From DASQHY01 sp035602605 (GTDB lineage: Bacteria > Acidobacteriota > Terriglobia > Acidiferrales > UBA7541), in assembly GCA_035602605.1 (NCBI GenBank), contig DATNLZ010000088.1, positions 62,001-126,000 of the forward strand: a stretch of 64,000 bases of DNA, in the 5' to 3' direction. Shown here piece after piece: positions 52,402-62,277 of the stretch. The translations under genes were made by a program, and so were the position numbers. Every line of letters starts with the position of its first letter. Position 1 is the first letter of the stretch. The notes under the pieces are model-generated. The model was not told the origin of the DNA, made no database searches, and saw only the letters and a list, made by a program, of their open reading frames with translations.

Positions 52402-53406
52402 GTGTCTGTGCGAAACTTTTCGTTCATGGCGGCTCTTTCTGGCGGACTTGCAGGCATCGCAAAACTCGCGGCTATTTCAGTGCTCCTTGTCCTTCCTGCC
52501 TTGGCGCAAGCTCAAGAAAGCAGCGACAGACAAGATCAGCAGAACCAGCAGCAGGCCACCAGGGAAAAAACGAAGAAAGAGCCGCCTCCACCGCTGTTCT
52601 TGAGACATCGCCGAGGCATTTACAAGAATGCGTTGGGCGTTGCGGTCGTTGACGCCACTCCCCAGTCTCCGCCGCTGGAAACGGATGATCCGAGCGTTCC
52701 CGATAAAGGCGAATACGAGATTAATCTCACCACGCGCGCCGCTTTCTCAAAAGAACTGCGGACATTTGATTTTTTTGTTGTCGATGCCAACTATGGAATT
52801 TTGCCCAAGATCTTTGGTCATGAGCTCCCTGCCCAGGTGAAATTTGAATTCCCGCTGGCAGGCGCGAAGGCGCCTGGCGACCCTATGAGAGTCGGCATTG
52901 GCACTGCCAAGTTCGGCCTTAAACTCAATTTCTATAACAGCGAACACAAAGGTATGTATATTTCGCTCTACCCGCAAATTGAGTTTGCCGTTCCAGGCGC
53001 CAATGCCGTCGAGAAAGGCTTGGCAGAACCGGGTCAAACGTTGATCTTGCCGCTGCTGGTGCAGAAGGAATTTAGGTACCTTACGTTTGTAGCGAATGGC
53101 ATCATTAAGCAACCGATTCACGATCCGGCACGAAACACCACGGGCACTTTGGGTTTCGGTTTTGGACGCGCCATCACTCGACACACGGCGGCCATGGCCG
53201 AGATACGCCTTACTTCGATGTTTGATCTCCAGCGGGAACGCCTGCTGGTCGTGAACTCCGGTTTGATGCGCCGCATTCGGGACAATGTGGTCCTGTACGC
53301 GCATGTAGGACGGAACGTTTTCTCAGACGAGGGTATCCGCCACATCTATGTTGGGGTTGGCGTGAAGTTTCTGCTCATGCCGAATGATGCGGCAGGAAAG
53401 AAGTGA
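52402..53406 (+). CDS. Predicted outer-membrane porin/transporter-like protein
   Basis: About 330 residues. A signal peptide (LAAISVLLVLPALAQAQ) is followed by a polar Gln/Lys/Pro-rich linker (about residues 40-70), then a beta-barrel-like domain: PPLETDDPSVPDKGEYEINL, LPAQVKFEFPLAG, RVGIGTAKFGLKLNFYNSEH, LYPQIEFAVPGANAVEKG and HIYVGVGVKFLLMPN. The motif PPLETDDPxxPDKGxYEINL is typical of an uncharacterised transporter-type family near PF13557 (phenol MetA-like). The start may be GTG at 52402 or 52408, or ATG at 52426; no good ribosome site distinguishes them. Confidence 0.7.
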   Translation: MSVRNFSFMAALSGGLAGIAKLAAISVLLVLPALAQAQESSDRQDQQNQQQATREKTKKEPPPPLFLRHRRGIYKNALGVAVVDATPQSPPLETDDPSVPDKGEYEINLTTRAAFSKELRTFDFFVVDANYGILPKIFGHELPAQVKFEFPLAGAKAPGDPMRVGIGTAKFGLKLNFYNSEHKGMYISLYPQIEFAVPGANAVEKGLAEPGQTLILPLLVQKEFRYLTFVANGIIKQPIHDPARNTTGTLGFGFGRAITRHTAAMAEIRLTSMFDLQRERLLVVNSGLMRRIRDNVVLYAHVGRNVFSDEGIRHIYVGVGVKFLLMPNDAAGKK

Positions 53407-53654
53407 GCGGGCAGGGAACACTTGTGCGCACCTGCTCGACAAGATCTTCTGGGCCACCGCTCGTCGATTCTGGTCCGGATCGCACTAGTAACCCTTCGGT
53501 TAACACATGAATTTGCGCCGAAACCGGGGGATCATGAATCAAAGACTCATGCTCCTAAGCACCTGTCTCGCTGCAGTTCAGCCTAGTCCCGCCCGCTGCG
53601 CTCCGATTGCACTCGCTCCTGTTCTCCGCGCGCATTTCGTTCGCGCAATCTCCC

Positions 53655-56075
53655 TCACTCATGCCTAAGCGTCACCATGGGATCAAGCCTCATCGCCCGG
53701 AGTGCAGGGATGCAGCTCGCGAACATCGCCACCACAACGAGGAGAAACGACACCGCGGCGAACGTAACGGGATCGGCGGCGCTGAGATTGTAGAGTTGGC
53801 TCGAGATAAGTCGGGTGAGCGCAGCTCCGAGAGCCAGCCCAACGCCAATTCCGACAAGTGTCAGGAGTATCGCCTCGCGGAGCACCATTTTCAGCACGTT
53901 CGCTCGTTCGGCGCCGAAAGCCATGCGGATGCCAATCTCCTTCGTTCTCCGCACAACAGAGTAGGACATGGTTCCATAAAGCCCCATTGAGGCCAGCAGC
54001 AATGCGAGCACTCCAAAGAAAGATGTGAGCCGTGCGAGCGATCGCTTGGCGCCTAAAGACTGAGTCACGATCTCGTCCTGCGTCTGAACGCTACCCACAG
54101 GCAGGTTTCTGTCGACGGCCTGCGCCGCGTCGTGCATGCCGTTCGCTATGTCGCGAGGATTTGCCGTAGTGCGCACCTCGATCACGGCTTGCCCGGTCAT
54201 CGTTGGTGGTGCCTGTGTGAATGGGATATACGTGGCATGCGGAGAACGGTTGTACTGTTCTTCGCGAAATTCAGTCAGGATGTCCTTGGTCACTCCGACT
54301 ATCTCCACGTCGCCGGTTGCATCTTCACCGGTAAAACGGAAATTTCTGCCAATTGGATTCTCACCGCGGAAATACTGCCGCGCCATGCTCTCGCTAATTA
54401 TCGCCACTCTGGGCGCGGTCGCAGTGTCCGCGGGCATAAAGTCCCGGCCCAACAATAACGGGATTCCCATGGTGGCGAAAAACTTCGGAGCAGTTGTGTT
54501 GCACGAGACTCTCATGTCTTCTTTTGCCCCGGGCGCGTATCTGGGGATCGAAACTGAACGCGCCCAAAAGCCGCTAAAGAGTTGCAACCGGGAAAGGCTA
54601 GCCGACTGCACGCCGGGAAGCGAATTCAGCCTCTCCAACAATTGCCAATAGAGGCTGTACTCCTTCGAAGTGTCGTATCCGACCATTGTTGGCAAGGCCC
54701 ACATGACCAACACGTTTTCGCGGTCGAACCCCACATCAACGTTGCTGAGGTTCTGGACAGTCCGCAAGAGTAGCCCTGCGCCGATCAGCAATATCAACGA
54801 AAGCGCGATCTGTGAAACAACTAAACCTTTTCCTAATCCCCAGCGTGCACCTGCGATGCTTACGGAAGAACCGCTAGAACCGTGAGGGCCCCCTTTCAGC
54901 GCGGGAGTAAGATCGACCCGAGTAGCTCGAAGCGCAGGCACAAGCCCGAAGCTGATCCCTGTCAATATCGATACGACGGCTGTAAAGCCGAGGACACGTA
55001 GATCTGGTGAGATCGGAGTTGCATGCTCAGACAGCAATGCCCCTAAAAGGTGACCGCCCCACAACGCCAGCAACAAACCGAGGCAGCCTGCCATAACCGT
55101 GAGAAGAATACTTTCCGTCAGCAATTGCCGGACGAGCCGCCCGCGTCCCGCTCCGATCGTAAGCCGAATCGCGATTTCTCTTTGCCGAGCGGTACCTCGG
55201 GCCAAGAGAAGATTAGCGACATTAGCGCATGCGATCAGTAACACCATTCCGACCACAGCTGCCACGATGCGCAGGTGCGTAGAAAAGCGGTAAATCCCTC
55301 CGTGGCCCGCGGGCCTTGACTGAATCTTTTTCTCCAGAATACGGCGGTGCTCGGCCGGCGTGAGTATGCTTCCGGCCGACTCCATCAAAATTTGTTGATA
55401 GATCAACGTCAGTTCGACATCGGCCTCTCTTTCACTGATCTCCGGCTTCAGACGGCCGATGATATTTACCGTAGTGTTGTCTTTCATCGCGAGGAGGGGA
55501 TGAGACACCATGGGGACCAAGAGGTCCGCACCCTGCGCTCTGCCGAAGTCTGGCGCTACGCCTACAACCGTGAAGGGAATGCGTTTCAACGTAATCGTCT
55601 TTCCCAAAATATAGGGAGAAAGTGCGTATCTTGTCTTCCAGTAATTGTAAGTGAGGACGCACACGAAAGAACTGCTCGGTTGGTCGTCCTGCGGAGTGAT
55701 TACTCGGCCGAGAACCGCATCAATGCCCATCACGGAGTGATAAGACCCGGACACGAACTTTCCGATGAGACGTTGGGAGCTGCCATCGACGCTGGCGATC
55801 ATCGGGCCTTCGTCCACGGCAAAGATTCCCGAGAATGAACGCGTTCGGGCGGCCAGTCTCTCGTACTCGGAGATGAGAAAATCCTGTTTCAGCTGGAACA
55901 ACTGCTGGGGATTCTTGATCGGCAACCAGCGCAGTACCGCTTGATCGATCAGGCTGAAGATCGCAGTATTGGCGCCGATACCGAGCGCAAGCGACAGCAC
56001 CACCACTGAGGTAAAACCACCGCTCCTGGCGAGAACGCGTAGGCCATAGCGCAGATCCTGTATCAAGGTTCCCAT
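53655..56075 (-). CDS. ADOP-type FtsX/MacB-like permease (no ATPase domain)
   Basis: About 806-residue inner-membrane protein with a duplicated FtsX core and MacB-like periplasmic domains. Membrane helices lie near residues 17-37 (TSVVVLSLALGIGANTAIFS), 265-290 (LRIVAAVVGMVLLIACANVA), 320-345, about 690 (FFGVLALLLASMGLYGTMSY) and at the C-terminus. The motifs ARQREIAIRLTIGAGRGRLV and RRTKEIGIRMAFGAERANVL are the FtsX coupling helices. The nucleotide-binding subunit is absent here, as usual for the Acidobacteria ADOP family. I set the start at 56075 (MGTLIQDLRYGLRVL). It is divergent from the PadR/ADOP unit at 56567. Confidence 0.88.
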   Translation of the reverse strand: MGTLIQDLRYGLRVLARSGGFTSVVVLSLALGIGANTAIFSLIDQAVLRWLPIKNPQQLFQLKQDFLISEYERLAARTRSFSGIFAVDEGPMIASVDGSSQRLIGKFVSGSYHSVMGIDAVLGRVITPQDDQPSSSFVCVLTYNYWKTRYALSPYILGKTITLKRIPFTVVGVAPDFGRAQGADLLVPMVSHPLLAMKDNTTVNIIGRLKPEISEREADVELTLIYQQILMESAGSILTPAEHRRILEKKIQSRPAGHGGIYRFSTHLRIVAAVVGMVLLIACANVANLLLARGTARQREIAIRLTIGAGRGRLVRQLLTESILLTVMAGCLGLLLALWGGHLLGALLSEHATPISPDLRVLGFTAVVSILTGISFGLVPALRATRVDLTPALKGGPHGSSGSSVSIAGARWGLGKGLVVSQIALSLILLIGAGLLLRTVQNLSNVDVGFDRENVLVMWALPTMVGYDTSKEYSLYWQLLERLNSLPGVQSASLSRLQLFSGFWARSVSIPRYAPGAKEDMRVSCNTTAPKFFATMGIPLLLGRDFMPADTATAPRVAIISESMARQYFRGENPIGRNFRFTGEDATGDVEIVGVTKDILTEFREEQYNRSPHATYIPFTQAPPTMTGQAVIEVRTTANPRDIANGMHDAAQAVDRNLPVGSVQTQDEIVTQSLGAKRSLARLTSFFGVLALLLASMGLYGTMSYSVVRRTKEIGIRMAFGAERANVLKMVLREAILLTLVGIGVGLALGAALTRLISSQLYNLSAADPVTFAAVSFLLVVVAMFASCIPALRAMRLDPMVTLRHE

Positions 56076-56508
56076 AACCGCGACCTTCTCGCCCACCTCG
56101 AGCTGCCAAGTCGATACCAGCTGCACGACTCATGCCCAGGGCTCAACTGACTAAGTGATTGAAAACAGGAGCAAAGAAGAACGTGGCATAGCTCCCTCAT
56201 ACACTTAGGCGCTCGCTTCCGAAACACCCCTGTCCGAAAACGGACGATTAGGCCGATGCAACACGGCGAGTTGTCGGATGCTGGTCTGATCCGAGCCGTC
56301 GCGGCCGAGAGACCAATGAGCTGCTGTGCTGCTACCAGGGTGGAACCGGAACCACAGAAAGGGCTCTTCGTAAGGGACAGGGAACTCTGCCACCGGTGTC
56401 GTATTCGTTGGAAGCGCGCTTCCGATACAGCTCTAACGTTTCTGGACCGTAAGGTGGGTCAGCTCCTCGTCCGAGATGGCGACTCCTCGTCCACCGGCAT
56501 CCTCCCTA
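56076..56508. other. Intergenic region between the two permease units
   Basis: About 433 bases with no gene. Antisense and sense frames here have no family motif. The promoter of the plus-strand unit is at 56509-56537; the minus-strand promoter was not recognised. Confidence 0.5.
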
Positions 56509-56537
56509 TTGACACTCTATATATAGATCAATAGTAT
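56509..56537 (+). promoter_or_regulatory. Promoter of the padR-permease operon
   Basis: TTGACA (56509-56514), 17 bases, TAGTAT (56532-56537). The spacer contains the palindrome CTATATATAG (56517-56526), a plausible site for PadR autorepression. Confidence 0.65.
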
Positions 56538-56566
56538 TCCTATAGACCGTCGATAGGAGATATGTC

Positions 56567-56899
56567 CTGAACTCTGAACCGACAACCCTTTTGCAAGGGA
56601 CCTTGGACTTGCTGATCTTGAAATCGCTTGTCGCTGGCGAGATGCACGGACTGGGAATCTCGCGAAGAATCCAGCAAATCACAGGCGGCACTTTTGTTGT
56701 TAAGCCCGGCTCCCTCTTTCCTGCCCTCCACCGAATGGAGGAAGAGGGTTGGATTTCCTCTTTTTGGGGAGATTCGGAAAACAACCGCCGCGCGAAATAC
56801 TACCGCTTGACCAAGGCTGGACGGAAGCAACTCGAAGTCGAAACCAAGCGATGGGGCCGCATTTCATGGGCGATCGCTCAAGCTTTGGAAGCGTCGTAG
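56567..56899 (+). CDS. PadR-family transcriptional regulator, apparent CTG start
   Basis: 110-residue PadR-type regulator. The core reads LLQGTLDLLILKSLVAGEMH, GLGISRRIQQITGGTFVVKP, SLFPALHRMEEEGWISSFWG and AKYYRLTKAGRKQLEVETKR, a full winged helix plus the C-terminal dimer helix. Family members start about nine residues before LQGTLDLL. There is no ATG, GTG or TTG in frame there; CTG at 56567 is 7 bases after AGGAG and gives the usual length. The TTG at 56591 would remove the first residues. An out-of-frame ATG-TCC-TGA at 56562-56570 sits at the same site. It probably represses its operon with the permease gene 13 bases downstream. Confidence 0.82.
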   Translation: MNSEPTTLLQGTLDLLILKSLVAGEMHGLGISRRIQQITGGTFVVKPGSLFPALHRMEEEGWISSFWGDSENNRRAKYYRLTKAGRKQLEVETKRWGRISWAIAQALEAS

Positions 56900-56912
56900 A
56901 GAGGTGTTTAGC

Positions 56913-59588
56913 ATGCCGCTGCTCGTAAAAGTTCGAAGCTTCCTGCGAAATCTCTTCTTATCTCGTGGTGTGGAGGTAGACCTCGACCAGGAACTTTATT
57001 CCCACCTCGAACTGCTGACCGAGGAAAACACTCGCGCGGGCATGCCGCCTGAGGAAGCGCAACGGGCCGCGCGAATCGAATTGGGCGGCATCGAACAGGT
57101 GAAAGAACAGGTTCGCGACCAAGGGCTTGGCAACTGGCTCCACTCGGTGGTCTCCGATTGCCGCTACGGTCTCCGCCAACTCCGGAAGAACCCCAGTGCC
57201 ACCGCCGTCATGGTCTTTACGCTCGCGCTGGCCATCGGCGCGACCACGGCAATTTTCAGCGTTGTATACGGCGTGTTGCTGCGCCCGCTGCCGTACCCCG
57301 ATTCGAGCCGAATCATGGCCGTCTTCGAGGTCAACTCCAAGGGAACGTGGTCTCGCGTTGCGGATCCGAACTTCGACGATTTTCGCGATCAAAACCGCAG
57401 CTTTCAGGCGATTGCAAAGTACAATGACAACACCGCGTCCGTTTCCGGTACTTCGCGGCCGACGCGCACGACGATCGCGGGCGTCTCCCCCGACTTTCTC
57501 AAGGTCTTCGGAGTTCAGCCGACCCTCGGGCGGGATTTCAGCGCCAGCGACGCGAAAAAAGGGGCCGGCCCCACCGTTCTCGTCAGCTATGGATACTGGA
57601 GGCAGTATCTCGGATCGTCGCCGGACCTCTCGCAGTCGCACCTAAAAATTGATGGCGCGGTCTTCTCCGTTATCGGCGTGCTCCCGGCCGGGTTTCACTT
57701 CCCGCCCGACGTGGATCTGTGGCTGCCGGCCGATTTGGACGGGGAAAATCCAAGCAGGACGTCGCACAACTACAATGCAGTCGGGCGCCTCCGCGACGTT
57801 GTGACTGTCCAACAAGCGAATCAAGACATCAGCGCGATAGCCCGGCGCATTCACGATACATCGAGCGAGCCAGGCGATTATCTCCTCAAAGATGGAATTG
57901 TCGTCCCGCTACAGGACTCGATCACGGTCAAAGCTCGCCCGGCGCTGCTGGTCCTGCTCGGTGCGGTTGGATTTCTGCTGCTGGTGGCGTGCGCGAACGT
58001 GGCGAATTTGCTGCTGGCACAAGCGTCGGTGAGAGAGCGCGAGCTCGCCGTTCGCAGCGCGCTCGGTGCGGCGCGCGGACGGCTGATCCGTCAATTCCTT
58101 ACCGAAGCATTCCTGCTTGCGCTGGCCGGCGGCGGCCTTGGCGTACTGGGAGCGCTCGGGGGCGTGGCGGGACTACTTTCGCTGGCGCCGGGAAATCTAC
58201 CGCGGCTGGGCAGCGTCTCGATCAGTATTCCGGTACTTGTGTTCGCGTTCCTGCTTTCCACCGCAGTCGCCGGCGGACTCGGAGCATTCACCGCCACACG
58301 CGCGACTTCCGGGGACCTGCGCAAGGGCCTCGTGGAAGGCGGGCGTGAACAAGCGGGTTCGCAAGGCAGCCAGCGCGTTGGCCAGGTAATCGTGGCGGCG
58401 CAGATCGCGATAACGTTTGTTCTCGTGGTCGGAGCAGGATTGCTCGGACGCAGCCTGATGAAAGTGCTCGAAGTGAATCCCGGGTTCCGCGTGGATAAAA
58501 TTGTCACGATGGATGTCTCGCTTCGGTGGGTTGGTCCGAAGGCGAAGGCAGGTCAGGCGATTTTCTTTTCAAACCTGATTGACCGGCTCAAACAAATCCC
58601 GGGCGTGCGCAACGTTGGCGCGACTAGCGTCCTGCCGATGGTGGATGGCGGCCTTCCCGACGGAATGTTTCTACTGATGACGCAGAATGAGATCCCCAAG
58701 ACCTTGGATGGTTTTGGTGCGCTGTTTCAGCAAAAAGAACGCATTGGCTTTGCGGATTTCTGCGTCGCCACGGACGGATACTTCCAGGTTCTCGGAATTC
58801 CGCTGATTCGCGGGCGAATTTTCGACGCGCGCGACGGCGCGAATTCTCCGCACGTTGCCGTGATCAGCGAATCGCTTGCGCGCGCCCGGTGGCCAAATCA
58901 GGACCCGATCGGCCACACGATTGAGTTTGGAAACATGGATGGCGACTTGCGTTTGCTGACCATCGTCGGGATCGTGGGCGACACTCACCAATATGGCCTC
59001 GATGCGCCGCCGCGTCCGACCGTTTACGTGAATTTGTTCCAGCGGCCGCGCGCGGCGATCACCTTAACAATGCTGAGTGACGCTGACACGGGGTCCGTCG
59101 CTTCGGCGGCGCGAGGACTCCTGCAGGACCTCAACCCAGAGATTCCGGCGAGGTTCAGGACGTTTTCGCAAATTTATTCCGCTTCGCTGGGTTCGCGGAG
59201 ATTCAACGTCATGCTCATCGGATTCTTCGGAATCACTGCGCTGCTGCTCGCAACGGCAGGGGTGTTTGGCGTGATGGCCTATTCGGTCAGCCGCCGCACG
59301 CGCGAAATTGGCGTGCGTGTCGCTCTCGGAGCGGGCTCCGCCGACGTTCTGCGGATGATCTTGAGCCAGGGATTGCGCACGATCTTCATTGGGGTGGCGA
59401 TTGGGATTGCCGGGTCGCTGGCCCTGACGCGTAGCGTGGAGTCGCTGCTCTTTGGCGTGACTGCCACCGATCCGCTCACTTTCGGCGGTGTGATACTGGT
59501 CCTCGTTGGGGCAGCGCTGCTGGCTTGCTACATTCCGGCGCGGCGGGCAACGAGAGTAGACCCAATGGTTGCGTTGCGGTACGAGTGA
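56913..59588 (+). CDS. ADOP-type FtsX/MacB-like permease with N-terminal cytoplasmic domain
   Basis: About 891 residues. The N-terminus has the ADOP helical domain (EVDLDQELYSHLELLTEENT, GMPPEEAQRAARIELGGIEQ) followed by DCRYGLRQLRKNPSATAVMV, a duplicated FtsX core and two periplasmic MacB_PCD domains. Coupling-helix motifs ERELAVRSALGAARGRLIRQ and RRTREIGVRVALGAGSADVL are seen. It ends in ARRATRVDPMVALRYE, the standard terminus. There is no ATPase gene in the window. AGAGG lies 8 bases before the ATG at 56913; a GTG three codons earlier overlaps the ribosome site. It is co-transcribed with padR. ADOP proteins are characteristic of Acidobacteria; substrates are not known. Confidence 0.92.
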   Translation: MPLLVKVRSFLRNLFLSRGVEVDLDQELYSHLELLTEENTRAGMPPEEAQRAARIELGGIEQVKEQVRDQGLGNWLHSVVSDCRYGLRQLRKNPSATAVMVFTLALAIGATTAIFSVVYGVLLRPLPYPDSSRIMAVFEVNSKGTWSRVADPNFDDFRDQNRSFQAIAKYNDNTASVSGTSRPTRTTIAGVSPDFLKVFGVQPTLGRDFSASDAKKGAGPTVLVSYGYWRQYLGSSPDLSQSHLKIDGAVFSVIGVLPAGFHFPPDVDLWLPADLDGENPSRTSHNYNAVGRLRDVVTVQQANQDISAIARRIHDTSSEPGDYLLKDGIVVPLQDSITVKARPALLVLLGAVGFLLLVACANVANLLLAQASVRERELAVRSALGAARGRLIRQFLTEAFLLALAGGGLGVLGALGGVAGLLSLAPGNLPRLGSVSISIPVLVFAFLLSTAVAGGLGAFTATRATSGDLRKGLVEGGREQAGSQGSQRVGQVIVAAQIAITFVLVVGAGLLGRSLMKVLEVNPGFRVDKIVTMDVSLRWVGPKAKAGQAIFFSNLIDRLKQIPGVRNVGATSVLPMVDGGLPDGMFLLMTQNEIPKTLDGFGALFQQKERIGFADFCVATDGYFQVLGIPLIRGRIFDARDGANSPHVAVISESLARARWPNQDPIGHTIEFGNMDGDLRLLTIVGIVGDTHQYGLDAPPRPTVYVNLFQRPRAAITLTMLSDADTGSVASAARGLLQDLNPEIPARFRTFSQIYSASLGSRRFNVMLIGFFGITALLLATAGVFGVMAYSVSRRTREIGVRVALGAGSADVLRMILSQGLRTIFIGVAIGIAGSLALTRSVESLLFGVTATDPLTFGGVILVLVGAALLACYIPARRATRVDPMVALRYE

Positions 59589-59597
59589 AGTGACGTT

Positions 59598-59619
59598 TCC
59601 GAAGGAATAGTCCTTCGGA
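59598..59619. terminator. Hairpin after the permease gene
   Basis: Perfect inverted repeat TCCGAAGGA-ATAG-TCCTTCGGA starts 10 bases after the stop at 59588. Placement is right for a transcription terminator, though it has no T-run downstream. Confidence 0.6.
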
Positions 59620-60139
59620 CGAATGACCGGCAACCCTTCCTTAGAACAACCTTCATAAACCTGTGGGGGGCTTGCGGACACACCTGGCGATTGTGCCCGA
59701 GTCACCCGGAAACGACCTTGCAGGACCTAAAGCGGCTACCGTTCGACTTGCCAAAGTGCAAGCGAGCCAGTAGTCCCGTTCGAGGAAATGGTGCAAACTG
59801 ACACGAACTCCGGTGGAGACACAAGGAAAGGCCTGGTTTTCCCAGTGACTGCAGTGAAAAGACTCGCGCCCCCGGCTGCCAGAATCTCAGCCAGTGACAT
59901 ACCGGCAAGGTTCAATGAAGGGTGAGTTGCGACCCATCCATGTCACAACAACTCATCTTACGTAGCCAGATAAGGGGCGATCCGTTTTATTTTATATTTA
60001 CAGGATGTTGTCCATCATTTTCAGTTCTACACACCGATCCTCGTTGTCGCCGCCCTGCCCGTGGGCACAGTGGCTCTACTTGTGCTCGGCGGACCGATCC
60101 ACCGGATAACTTTGGAGGAAGGGAAAATACCGAACTCAT
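59620..60139. other. Intergenic region
   Basis: About 520 bases. A plus-strand frame near 60020-60160 carries hydrophobic residues (FYTPILVVAALPVGTVALLV) that could be a membrane-helix remnant, but no family is recognised. Nothing else is supported. Confidence 0.45.
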
Positions 60140-60752
60140 ATGCAGAATTATCTGGATCTAACCGGGAAAGTTGCATTGATTACCGGCGCATCGTCGGGCA
60201 TAGGCGCGGCAACGGCTTTGCTGTTTGCCGAACTGGGAGCCAACGTCGCGATTGGATATCACCAATGCAGGCCCGTTGGTGCGCCGCATGAAAGCGGTGG
60301 AGATGGATGAAGCGACATGGAACGAGATCCTCAATCTCAACCTCACCAGCGCTGCACTCTGCTCACGCGCAGTGGTTTCATCCATGGTCGAACGCAGGAG
60401 AGGCGCAATCATCAACGTGGTCTCGATCGCCGGACGAAATGGCGGAGGACCGGGCGCCGGTCCATACGCAGCGGCGAAGGGTGAACTGATCACAGATAAC
60501 AAATCACTGGCCAAGGAACTTGCTCCGCACGGCGTGCGCGTGAATGCCATCTCTCCCGGCGTAATCGACACTCCCTTTCACGAAGTGTTCTCGACGCCGG
60601 AAATGATGCGTAATTTCGTCGCCATGATTCCCCTCGGGCGCGTGGGCACGCCCATCGAATGCGCGAAAGTGATCGCTTTTCTGGCTTCCGATGCCGCCAG
60701 CTATATAGTAGGCGAAACCATCGAAGTAAACGGAGGCCAATTGATGTTGTGA
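60140..60752 (+). pseudogene. Short-chain dehydrogenase/reductase with internal deletion
   Basis: The first frame reads MQNYLDLTGKVALITGASSG, IGAATALLFAELGANVAIGY, HQ, containing the SDR cofactor motif TGASSGIG. It then goes out of frame and stops. A second frame from about 60262 carries ITNAGPLVRRMKAVEMDEAT, SMVERRRGAIINVVSIAGRN, GPYAAAKGELITDNKSLAKE and ends in GETIEVNGGQLML, so the catalytic YxxxK (YAAAK) is kept. About 45-50 residues between strands beta2 and beta4 (with the D of the adenine site) are missing, and the junction shifts the frame. An intact copy would be FabG-like. The gene cannot give a functional protein. Confidence 0.75.
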
Positions 60753-60999
60753 AATTCGAAACTCAATTATTTACATCCCGAAGGCCCCCATTCGCTCAAG
60801 TGCTTTTGAGCATGGATCATCCGATACGGCGCAGCTTAGGATCCTATGACCGCGGATCAACATGCGTCGAAACTCAGTCGTCCCGCTCGTTTGGCGATTT
60901 TACGACGCGGAGCAGTGTTCCTATGTCAAACCTATGAGCTGAAGTCTTTTTCGAGCGGATGATGAGGTCCTGGAGGCGTTCGATGAAAAATCCTTAAGT

Positions 61000-61366
61000 A
61001 CAGAAAAACCTAAATCACAAGTTAGCGGCCGCTTCCCAGGGACGGCGTTCCTTCATCGGCGGCATGGCAACCTTGGGAGTAGGGTTAGCCGGATCGGTCA
61101 CCTTACCCACGACCGCGATGACACAGCCCACTCTGGAAGACCTTCGGAAAACAAAATCCGCAGCAGGTGGTTGTGGACACAGCACGATCATTGCTTCCGA
61201 CCCGGCAACAGACGCAGAAACAACGGCTGGGAAAATCCGCGGCTTCAAGCGGAACGGTGGGTACATTTTCAAAGGCGTACCGTATGGTGCCTCCACAGCT
61301 GGCGCGAGGCGCTTCATGCCGCCAGTCAAGCCCGAACCCTGGAAGGGAATTCGCAGCGCACTGCAA
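61000..61366 (+). pseudogene. Type B carboxylesterase 5' fragment with Tat-like leader
   Basis: The frame reads SQGRRSFIGGMATLGVGLAG (twin-arginine leader) and later TTAGKIRGFKRNGGYIFKGV, PYGASTAGARRFMPPVKPEP, the characteristic N-terminal strand of type B carboxylesterases. There is no start codon upstream of the RR motif before an in-frame TAA near 60996; the first ATG (61064) lies after the RR motif. After PWKGIRS the sequence changes to that of an unrelated membrane protein. The catalytic Ser, Glu and His regions are gone. The 247 bases before it (60753-60999) hold no gene. Confidence 0.65.
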
Positions 61367-61973
61367 GCTCACCGGGGTCGTTCTGGTGGTTGTGGGCTCG
61401 CTCGTCATGCATCGGAAGCTGTTTGCTGTTAGTTGGTTCGAACCGGTTCGAGCGGTTTTTCGCGAAAAGGGAAGCCGCTACATGCTGCTGGTAGGTCTGA
61501 TCCTTTCGGTGAGTAACCCGTTGGATAAGAAGCTTGTCTTAATGAGCGATGCTTTCACTCAAGCGCTGGCCTACGGAGTTGGATTGTGCATCCTCTTCAG
61601 CTTCAGCCTTCTTGTCGTAGCCCGTCGTGCAGACACCTGGGGCGTGATTCGTGCGGCGCCAGGCTGGGTCGTCATCGCAGGGGCTCTAGACGCGAGCGTT
61701 CTGCTCTTACAGTTTTCGTCGCATAACTACATCGATGTCGTAATCACTATCAGCATTAAGCGCGCCGGTATCGTACTCGCGGTATTGTTTGGCTGGCTCT
61801 TCTTCAGGGAACGGAACATCAACGACAAACTCATTGCTGCTTCAGTGATGCTCGCCGGAGTGTTGATCCTGTACTTGCCGATGACTCTCGCACACGCGCT
61901 TGCGCTCGGGTGCTCCGCGCTCGGCGGGATGACGGTAGCGCTCTACTGGACACGGGGATCGGCGTGTTGCTGA
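61365..61973 (+). pseudogene. EamA-type drug/metabolite transporter fragment
   Basis: From the carboxylesterase junction the frame carries LTGVVLVVVGSLVMHRKLFA, MLLVGLILSVSNPLDKKLVL, ALAYGVGLCILFSFSLLVVA and ISIKRAGIVLAVLFGWLFFR, ending in DKLIAASVMLAGVLILYLPM. This is the second half of an EamA-family protein (about five helices). The first half is absent and the C-terminal residues after LPMTLAHA look like read-through of unrelated DNA. The upstream ATG codons in this frame lie in carboxylesterase DNA read out of frame. It is probably not expressed. Confidence 0.65.
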
Positions 61974-62100
61974 GACCGATGTGCTTGCCGTTGCCCGGAG
62001 ACACATTGCGGCGAACCGAAGGTTGTAGAACGTGGATGTGAAATCTGATCCGACGGTGATCTGTTGCATAAGCAGGTATTTGCTACCTCCATGCGGGACT

Positions 62101-62220
62101 TCAGCCACTCTCCTGCATCCTCGGGAGGAATCTTCTCCAGCAGCTCCTTGACGATTGAGCCGCGATCGTAATAGCCGGAGCCCCTGCTACTACCGTTTCG
62201 AAGAACTCCCGGCGTTGCAT
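62101..62220 (-). pseudogene. Tat-leader stub of a truncated secreted protein
   Basis: A 39-codon frame starts with MQRREFFETVVAGAPAITIA, a twin-arginine leader, and has AAGGAG 6 bases before the ATG. It lies 57 bases after the stop of the heparinase-like gene, so it looks like the next gene of that operon. The frame stops at 62101, while a neighbouring frame continues with IVKELLEKIPPEDAGEWLKS. The gene is therefore truncated or frameshifted. Product unknown. Confidence 0.45.
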
Positions 62221-62277
62221 CCCTTTCTCCTTCCTGCGGCGAATGTGGGGACACCGCACCACGCTCGATACCGGCCG

